DNA of 9,680 bases from Pseudomonadota bacterium (GTDB lineage: Bacteria; Bdellovibrionota; Bacteriovoracia; Bacteriovoracales; Bacteriovoracaceae): positions 1 to 9,680 of the forward strand of contig JAEYUK010000116.1 of the NCBI GenBank assembly GCA_023432655.1, written 5' to 3'. This document shows, piece by piece, positions 5,496 through 9,680 of this stretch (position 1 is its first letter; every line of letters starts with the position of its first letter). The notes beneath the pieces are model-generated. The model ran no database searches, was not told where the DNA came from, and saw only the letters and a program-made list of their open reading frames with translations. The position numbers and the translations under genes are program-made.

Positions 5496-6671
5496 ATGGT
5501 TGAAAAAGAGGCAGAGTTTTTTCTAGAAGAACTTTTCTTTTCTAGGACAGATTTTAAAGGAATTATTAAATCTGGGAATTCTGTTTTCCATCGTGTCTCA
5601 GGATTTGAATGGAACGAGTTATTAAATCGTCCGCACAATGTTATTCGTCATCCCAATATGCCTCGAGGAGCTTTCCATTACGTATGGCAAGAATTGAAAC
5701 TCTTCAATCCCATCGGTGCCTACGTTCAAAATAGATCCAAAGATTATGGACGCTATTGGGTGCTCGCTTTGGCCGTACCTGTTCCGGACGGATACCTTTC
5801 GATCAGACTTAAACCATCTTCAGGTCTTCTAGAAACCATTTCAAAGTTGTATGAAGAAGTTCGTTATCTGGAAAGTAGACTTTCTCCCGCAGAGTCTCAG
5901 GAAGTTCTTTTACAAAAGGTCATTGATTTAGGTTATTCCTCTTATCAGGAGTTCATGACTGAAGCTTTAATTATTGAACTCGATTCACGCCAACAGAAAT
6001 TAACCGGTAGAAGTGTTCCTGAGTTACTTCTTCTGAAAGACTTAAATGAAGTTAATAAATCCATGTGTAAGATTCCAGCGCGGATCCTTGAGACCTATAA
6101 ATCCATCGTGTGGACTCCTCTTAATCTGGAAATTACCGCTTTAAAACTAGGTGATGTTGGACGGGCCGTAGGAGTGGTGGCCTCAACCTATCAGAAGATG
6201 ATTAAGGATCTAGAAAAAGAAATAAAGTTATTCGAAGAAGTTTCTCTTGCTGTTGATAAGGAAATCCGTGAAGCGACCTTCCTCCAGGCCGCCTGCTATC
6301 TTATTTCTGAGATCGTAGATTTTTTTATGAATGATAAGGCCAATGAGTACATTGATACAAATCACGAACTTAAATATCTTTCTGACCTTAAAGAAGTTTA
6401 CGAATCTAAAGTTTCCGAAACGTTAGATAAAGTTAATAGAACGCTGAATGACTTCTCCACAATTTGTAAAACCCTTAGAAGCCTTATTCTAAGTATCGAA
6501 GTTATAAGAGTCACAGGGAAGGTTGAGATTAGTCGTTTGGATACAGCTCATGAGTTCACTGCTATTCTGAATGAGTTAAATAAATTTCAGAAAGAATTAG
6601 CAGATAATATGATGGTCCTTCAGAATTCGCTTCGCATGTCTTCAGATATTGTTTTGAAGATGCTAGCTTAA
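5496..6671 (+). CDS. Soluble Aer-like PAS redox sensor with divergent MCP-like helical region
   Basis: Residues about 8-108 of this 391-aa protein are a PAS domain of the aerotaxis receptor (Aer) type: RPHNVIRHPNMPRGAF (45-60), then YVQNRSKDYGRYWVLALAVPV and GYLSIRLKPS, follow the FAD-binding Aer PAS closely. The rest is helical with no membrane segment. Residues 208-229 (PLNLEITALKLGDVGRAVGVVA) resemble the tip of chemoreceptor signalling hairpins, usually written N-x5-A-x-IEAARAGE-x-GRGFAVVA, but most key residues have changed. A second partial echo, SIEVIRVTGKVEISRL, lies at 333-348. It is therefore probably a cytoplasmic redox or oxygen sensor feeding a chemotaxis-like or other partner. 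The ribosome site is weak. It ends in a 9-bp convergent overlap with the Crp/FNR gene and has an FNR-like box upstream. The PAS call is firm; the signalling output is uncertain. Confidence 0.85.
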   Translation: MVEKEAEFFLEELFFSRTDFKGIIKSGNSVFHRVSGFEWNELLNRPHNVIRHPNMPRGAFHYVWQELKLFNPIGAYVQNRSKDYGRYWVLALAVPVPDGYLSIRLKPSSGLLETISKLYEEVRYLESRLSPAESQEVLLQKVIDLGYSSYQEFMTEALIIELDSRQQKLTGRSVPELLLLKDLNEVNKSMCKIPARILETYKSIVWTPLNLEITALKLGDVGRAVGVVASTYQKMIKDLEKEIKLFEEVSLAVDKEIREATFLQAACYLISEIVDFFMNDKANEYIDTNHELKYLSDLKEVYESKVSETLDKVNRTLNDFSTICKTLRSLILSIEVIRVTGKVEISRLDTAHEFTAILNELNKFQKELADNMMVLQNSLRMSSDIVLKMLA

Positions 6672-7364
6672 ATTAGCGAGGCTTTCTAATTCTTCCATAT
6701 CCAATATCGTGATATTTCGTTTGTTAATTTCAATGATGTTACTTTCAAGAAAATCGTGGAAGGCCCTGGATAGAGTTTCTGGAGCAAGTCCCAACCGATC
6801 TGCAATTTCTTTTTTCTTTTCCGGTAACATGAAGTTTTCTGATTTGTTCTTCACTGACAGATCTAAAAGATAACGGGCAGCTTTGTCTTTGGCAGAAAGA
6901 AAGACTTCACTTTCTACAGAGCTTGATAAGCGTCTGATCCAAGTAGCGAGGGATTCCATCAATTGGATAGAAAGATCAGGATTATTCTTTAAAATTTTTA
7001 AAAAGTTTTCACGTGGGATCTGAAGGACTTTTGTTTGGGTGACTGCCACCGCCATTTCAAGAAATGTACCTTTACCAAACAATCCGTCCTCTCCAAAAGT
7101 CATGCCTTTTTCGGCCATGAGTAGTACTTTTTCTTTGCCGTTAGGGGACGATTTATAGACGCGCACTCTTCCGGATAGGGTCAGGTAAAAGCCGCTGCAT
7201 TTTTCCCCTTCCGTCATAAGAAATTCACCTTTTTCAAAGGTTTTCTCTGTCGCGATATGGGAAATGGCCAAAAGAGAATCCTCTCCAAGTTCGGAGCAAA
7301 TTGGACAGTAATGTAAGTTTCTCGAATGAGCTGCAGCCTCGAGTAGTGTTTTTCCAAAAGACAT
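6663..7364 (-). CDS. Crp/FNR-family transcriptional regulator
   Basis: This 233-aa protein has a cyclic-nucleotide-binding-type beta barrel (about 32-125), a dimerisation helix (about 127-155) and a C-terminal HTH (about 183-205). The recognition helix has E196, S199 and R200 in PETLSRAF, the E-x2-S-R pattern with which FNR reads TTGAT half-sites, matching the boxes found in this window. The N-terminus has C20-P-I-C23 next to H18; with C56 these are the only cysteines, so it lacks the four ligands of classical FNR. It could bind another cofactor (heme, NO, a labile cluster) or zinc. It is divergent from nnrS. No Shine-Dalgarno precedes ATG 7364 and the predicted TATAAA -10 puts the transcript start at the ATG, suggesting a leaderless mRNA. 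It is the likely activator of nos and nnrS; DNR, NNR or FNR subfamily cannot be settled by eye. Confidence 0.9.
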   Translation of the reverse strand: MSFGKTLLEAAAHSRNLHYCPICSELGEDSLLAISHIATEKTFEKGEFLMTEGEKCSGFYLTLSGRVRVYKSSPNGKEKVLLMAEKGMTFGEDGLFGKGTFLEMAVAVTQTKVLQIPRENFLKILKNNPDLSIQLMESLATWIRRLSSSVESEVFLSAKDKAARYLLDLSVKNKSENFMLPEKKKEIADRLGLAPETLSRAFHDFLESNIIEINKRNITILDMEELESLANLS

Positions 7365-7369
7365 GCTTT

Positions 7370-7375
7370 TTTATA
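7370..7375 (-). promoter_or_regulatory. Predicted -10 element of the Crp/FNR gene
   Basis: TATAAA on the minus strand (5 of 6 matches to TATAAT) ends 5 bases before the ATG at 7364. It predicts a start point at about 7363-7364, so the mRNA would begin at or beside the start codon. It sits at the class II distance from the box at 7398-7411. Confidence 0.5.
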
Positions 7376-7397
7376 CCACGCTTAAAGTCTTATTTTC

Positions 7398-7411
7398 ATG
7401 ACTTCGGACAA
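7398..7411. promoter_or_regulatory. Shared imperfect FNR-type box between the Crp/FNR gene and nnrS
   Basis: ATGACttcgGACAA matches TTGAY-N4-RTCAA at eight of ten positions. Its centre (7404.5) is 41.5 bp from the predicted start point on both sides: 7446 for nnrS (-10 TATCCT at 7434-7439) and 7363 for the regulator gene (-10 TATAAA at 7375-7370). One dimer could thus activate both genes, including the regulator's own. Confidence 0.6.
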
Positions 7412-7433
7412 GAATTTTCTGATTTATTAGTTA

Positions 7434-7439
7434 TATCCT
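7434..7439 (+). promoter_or_regulatory. Predicted -10 element of nnrS
   Basis: TATCCT matches four of six consensus bases and predicts a start point near 7446, exactly 41.5 bp from the centre of the FNR-type box. The leader to ATG 7470 would be 24 nt and holds a GAGGA ribosome site, whereas the GTG at 7458 would leave only 12 nt. Confidence 0.45.
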
Positions 7440-7469
7440 ACATTTGCAGGAATTATAGTGAGGAATATT

Positions 7470-8633
7470 ATGAATAATCTTTGGGCCATTGGTTTTAGAC
7501 CTTTTTTCTTATTGGGATCGTCGACTTCCATGCTCCTAATTTTGTTTTGGGCTTGGGCCTTTTATAGCGGAGTGACCTTGGTCGGATATTTCGACCCTAT
7601 TGTTTGGCACGCCCATGAGATGATTTATGGTTTCAGTCTGGCGATTGTAGCTGGCTTTTTATTAACAGCTTCCGCCAACTGGACTCAGTCGAAACCTTTA
7701 TCTGGTACCAAACTTAAACGGCTTTTTTGCCTGTGGTTCTTGGGCCGAGTTTTTATGGCCCTGTCCCTTTTTGAATGGCCTTACTTGAGAGTCCTCACTT
7801 CGGTGATTGACCTGCTTTTCATCCCCTTTCTCATTTACTCATTGGCCCCTCCACTGCTTCGAGCAAGAAGAATGGCCAATATCCAATTCCTGCTAATCTT
7901 GGGGGTTTTAGGATTGGGCAATATTCTGATCCATCTGGCGAGTTTAAGTGTCATCGATGCTTCTTATGGAAATAAAGGAATCTATTTGGGTCTTAATTTA
8001 ATCCTTTTGATCCTGGTTATTATGGGGGGAAGAATCGTTCCAGCATTCACTAGCAATGCCCTGAGAGTAGAAGCCTGGAAGTGGCCCGTAATTGAGTACT
8101 TTTCGCTCGGATCCGTGTGGGCCTACATCTTTTTAAGTTTCTTTTCGGCCAATGAATTCGTGGTTGGATGGATTTCTTTGTTTGCCGGAATTTTTAATTT
8201 AATTAGGATGGGCGGGTGGAACTCGCTCAAGACGTTGAGATATCCCTTATTATGGATTCTTCATCTGGGGTACTTATGGATAGCCATTGGCTTCTTCTTA
8301 GTTTTTTTGAGTAATGTTTTAGAGGTCCTTCCACAATCTGTGGCGATTCATGCTTTTACCGCCGGGTCCATGGGAACTTTTATCATCGGTATGATGTCTA
8401 GAGTCTCATTAGGGCATTCTGGCAGGCCGATCCAATTAGCGAAAGGATTTACATTAAGTTATCTCTTTATCACTTTCTCTGGGATCATCAGAGTAATTTC
8501 TGGTTTTTATCTCGAGTACTATTCTTTGGGGATACTATTGGCAGGAGTTTTTTGGGGATTAAGTTTTCTTATTTTTCTTATTTATTATTTTAACATTTTA
8601 GTCTCACCCCGGGCCGATGGCAGACCGGGGTGA
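7470..8633 (+). CDS. nnrS: NnrS family inner-membrane heme-copper protein
   Basis: NnrS proteins are 12-helix membrane proteins tied to nitric oxide stress and denitrification. This 387-aa copy is full length and hydrophobic throughout. Family signatures are present: GFRPFFLLG (8-16), WHAHEMIYGF (46-55, candidate metal histidines 47 and 49), VAGFLLTA and NWT after it, GGRIVPAFTSN (186-196), and HAFTAGSMGTFIIGMMSR ending in SLGHSGRP (294-319, histidines 294 and 316). I chose ATG 7470 because GAGGA at 7460-7464 precedes it and the leader fits the predicted promoter; an in-frame GTG at 7458, with AGGAA before it, would add four residues. The last ten codons form a hairpin. It is divergent from, and probably activated by, the Crp/FNR protein. 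The biochemical role of NnrS is still poorly defined. Confidence 0.93.
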   Translation: MNNLWAIGFRPFFLLGSSTSMLLILFWAWAFYSGVTLVGYFDPIVWHAHEMIYGFSLAIVAGFLLTASANWTQSKPLSGTKLKRLFCLWFLGRVFMALSLFEWPYLRVLTSVIDLLFIPFLIYSLAPPLLRARRMANIQFLLILGVLGLGNILIHLASLSVIDASYGNKGIYLGLNLILLILVIMGGRIVPAFTSNALRVEAWKWPVIEYFSLGSVWAYIFLSFFSANEFVVGWISLFAGIFNLIRMGGWNSLKTLRYPLLWILHLGYLWIAIGFFLVFLSNVLEVLPQSVAIHAFTAGSMGTFIIGMMSRVSLGHSGRPIQLAKGFTLSYLFITFSGIIRVISGFYLEYYSLGILLAGVFWGLSFLIFLIYYFNILVSPRADGRPG

Positions 8634-8634
8634 G
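8603..8634. terminator. Strong hairpin at the nnrS 3' end, possible bidirectional terminator
   Basis: CTCACCCCGG (8603-8612) and CCGGGGTGAG (8625-8634) are a perfect 10-bp inverted repeat; inside, GCC-GAT-GGC adds three pairs with a GAT loop, leaving AGA as a bulge. It covers the last codons and the stop of nnrS and lies 8 bp past the end of the convergent gene. Neither side has a clear U-tract, so it may be a transcript-stabilising or Rho-assisted element, not a standard intrinsic terminator. Confidence 0.5.
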
Positions 8635-8642
8635 GGCATAAA

Positions 8643-9071
8643 CTAGTTATTAATAGGTACAGAAATTTGAACTTCCTTATAAAAAGGACAAAAATAGGAT
8701 TCACAATATTGAAACATGATGAAACGTAAATTGAGTGATCCCTGCGGATAGACCCCGTTACTCTGGTACCAATGGACAAATTCTCCGGCCGCTGCACAAA
8801 CTAAAGAGTTTGAATTGCTGGCACAGTCCTGGAGGTCTTTAGGGATTTCATATTTAGCGAGTGCCGAAAGAAAGACCGGTACTGTTGAACTTGGACCATT
8901 CGGTGCAAGCGGATAGCTGTAAGTGGCCATAAGAGAGATGTTATAGTTTCCGGTCGGGTCCTCTTTTAACTCTTCCTGGATATTCTTTGAAATGAGTTCA
9001 GAAAGAACAAACTGATCAGCAGCAAAAACTCCTGTAGATAGCACTAAAAGAAGAAGGCAGATCATTTTCAT
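8643..9071 (-). CDS. Small exported protein of unknown function with four cysteines
   Basis: I do not recognise this 142-aa protein. It has a Sec signal peptide (residues 1-17 or 18, ending GVFA-AD) and no membrane segment or lipobox after it. The mature part of about 125 residues carries four cysteines, C83, C92, C123 and C128, which could form two disulfides in the periplasm, and is rich in aromatic residues (WYQSNGVYP; FIMFQYCESYFCPFY). No heme or metal motif is evident. AAGGAAA about 6 nt before ATG 9071 supports the start. It is convergent with nnrS, separated by the hairpin, and lies downstream of, and on the same strand as, a LysR-type gene 74 bp away; that gap holds two copies of a 9-bp repeat. 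Confidence 0.75.
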   Translation of the reverse strand: MKMICLLLLVLSTGVFAADQFVLSELISKNIQEELKEDPTGNYNISLMATYSYPLAPNGPSSTVPVFLSALAKYEIPKDLQDCASNSNSLVCAAAGEFVHWYQSNGVYPQGSLNLRFIMFQYCESYFCPFYKEVQISVPINN

Positions 9072-9086
9072 AATAGTTTCCTTTGG

Positions 9087-9120
9087 TTTTAAGACCCTTT
9101 AAATTCACCATTTTTAAGAC
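9087..9120 (-). repeat. Pair of 9-bp direct repeats upstream of the small exported protein gene
   Basis: GTCTTAAAA occurs twice on the minus strand (9120-9112 and 9095-9087), 25 bp apart start to start, about 2.4 helical turns. The downstream copy ends 16 bp before the ATG, so the pair could flank or cover the promoter. It may be a tandem operator or chance in an AT-rich gap. Confidence 0.25.
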
Positions 9121-9145
9121 ACTGCTGCAAGAGCGGAGGCAAAAT

Positions 9146-9680
9146 TTATTTGATGAAGGACTTCTTGAGCGCCTCAAATACAATTCTTCCTTCAGATGAT
9201 TTGATGATTTCAGGGTAGCAAACCAGGGTTAAATGGTCCTTAAAACTTGGTGTATTGGGAACGCGCTTAAGGTTAAAGCGTTGGGCCTTCACGACTTGTG
9301 AGGGGAGAATGCCCATGCCGGCGCCGGAATGAGTGAGGTGGGCCGCGAGCTCCAGATTATCAACATTGATAGTTTGCTCCGGTACATCTTTCCACCGCGA
9401 AATAATTGAAAGAACCTGAAGCATTTGGGGATTATAGATTATCTTATTCTGGTACTTAGCGGGTGACTCCCAGACAAACACATCATCTTCCCCTATAGAC
9501 TTAATAATAAGGCCTTGAAACTTTACCGGGTTCATGACGATACCAAAATCAACCTCACCTTTGGCCACCATGTTATTTATTTCATGCGAGGTAGCATTCA
9601 CAATTTCAAAATCCAGATCTGGCCTTTCTTTATGCATGATTTTTAATAATTGTCCCAAAATAAACATCCCGACGGAAGGG
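9146..9680 (-). CDS. LysR-type transcriptional regulator, C-terminal effector domain (partial)
   Basis: The frame is open to the right edge: codons before the first in-frame ATG (9667) read P-S-V-G, so the gene continues beyond the window and that ATG is internal. What is seen (about 177 residues) is the periplasmic-binding-like effector domain of LysR proteins: SVGMFILGQLLKIMHKERPD is its opening strand and helix, FEIVNATSHEINNMVAKGEV and DFGIVMNP the typical l-x-G-x-x-D-x-a-I segment, and HLTHSGAGMGILPSQVV (about residues 110-126 from 9667) the usual V-x-x-G-x-G-I-x-x-L-P hinge-crossing motif. The N-terminal DNA-binding helix is outside the window. The effector is unknown and there is no visible link to the nos genes. 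Confidence 0.88.
   Translation of the reverse strand, partial: PSVGMFILGQLLKIMHKERPDLDFEIVNATSHEINNMVAKGEVDFGIVMNPVKFQGLIIKSIGEDDVFVWESPAKYQNKIIYNPQMLQVLSIISRWKDVPEQTINVDNLELAAHLTHSGAGMGILPSQVVKAQRFNLKRVPNTPSFKDHLTLVCYPEIIKSSEGRIVFEALKKSFIK

Noticed and set aside
7458..7469. GTG at 7458 as the nnrS start
   Set aside because: Possible, with AGGAA before it, but ATG 7470 has GAGGA at good spacing and fits the 24-nt leader better. The difference is four residues.
9665..9667. ATG 9667 as the true start of the LysR-type gene
   Set aside because: The frame is open upstream with a matching effector-domain sequence, and the DNA-binding domain is missing, so this ATG is internal to a gene cut by the window.
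1..9680. CRISPR arrays, tRNA or rRNA genes, insertion sequences
   Set aside because: No regularly spaced repeats, cloverleaf-like sequence, rRNA-like stretch, transposase or terminal inverted repeats were seen.

Overview
The window comes from a moderately AT-rich Gram-negative bacterium: it encodes an outer-membrane-type lipoprotein, Sec-exported periplasmic proteins and a 12-helix type inner-membrane protein. The flavor of the genes (Sec-dependent clade II-like nitrous oxide reductase, ArsR-rhodanese fusion, soluble Aer-like PAS protein) would fit the Bdellovibrionota/Bacteriovoracia or a related deltaproteobacterial-type lineage, but this taxonomic guess is weak. Functionally it is a nitrogen-oxide respiration and stress island.

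Left part (1-4286, minus strand) is an operon whose genes touch or overlap. It starts with a 631-aa lipoprotein that looks like a whole nitrous oxide reductase (NosZ), keeps every CuA ligand and has lost all seven CuZ histidines. One base after it comes a 777-aa NosZ that keeps all seven CuZ histidines, has lost every CuA ligand and carries a C-terminal c-type cytochrome domain. A third exported protein begins in a 4-bp ATGA overlap and runs off the window. The two NosZ paralogues are therefore exact complements: one CuA half and one CuZ half. In known NosZ homodimers the CuA of one subunit serves the CuZ of the other, so these two proteins could form an obligate heterodimer with one working electron-transfer interface. 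This is the main finding.

Middle (4287-5495): a divergent intergenic region holds two FNR/NNR-type boxes, one for the nos operon and one placed exactly at -41.5 of a predicted promoter for an unlisted 44-codon gene (4494-4628) encoding a charged peptide ending in a Cys-rich GSCCGSCGG tail. It converges, with interleaved stop codons, on an ArsR-rhodanese fusion regulator that has a palindromic operator-like site upstream.

Right part (5496-9680): a soluble Aer-like PAS sensor; a convergent Crp/FNR-family regulator with an FNR-type recognition helix (E-x2-S-R) and an N-terminal CxxC; the divergent nnrS gene, sharing with the regulator one imperfect FNR-type box that sits at -41.5 from predicted promoters on both sides; a strong hairpin at the nnrS 3' end; a small exported protein of unknown function; and the C-terminal part of a LysR-type regulator running off the right edge.

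Working model (inference): the Crp/FNR protein switches on the split N2O reductase operon, the small Cys-rich protein and nnrS when oxygen falls or nitrogen oxides appear. The PAS protein may sense the redox state. Maturation genes (nosD, nosF, nosY, nosL) are not in view but could lie left of position 1.
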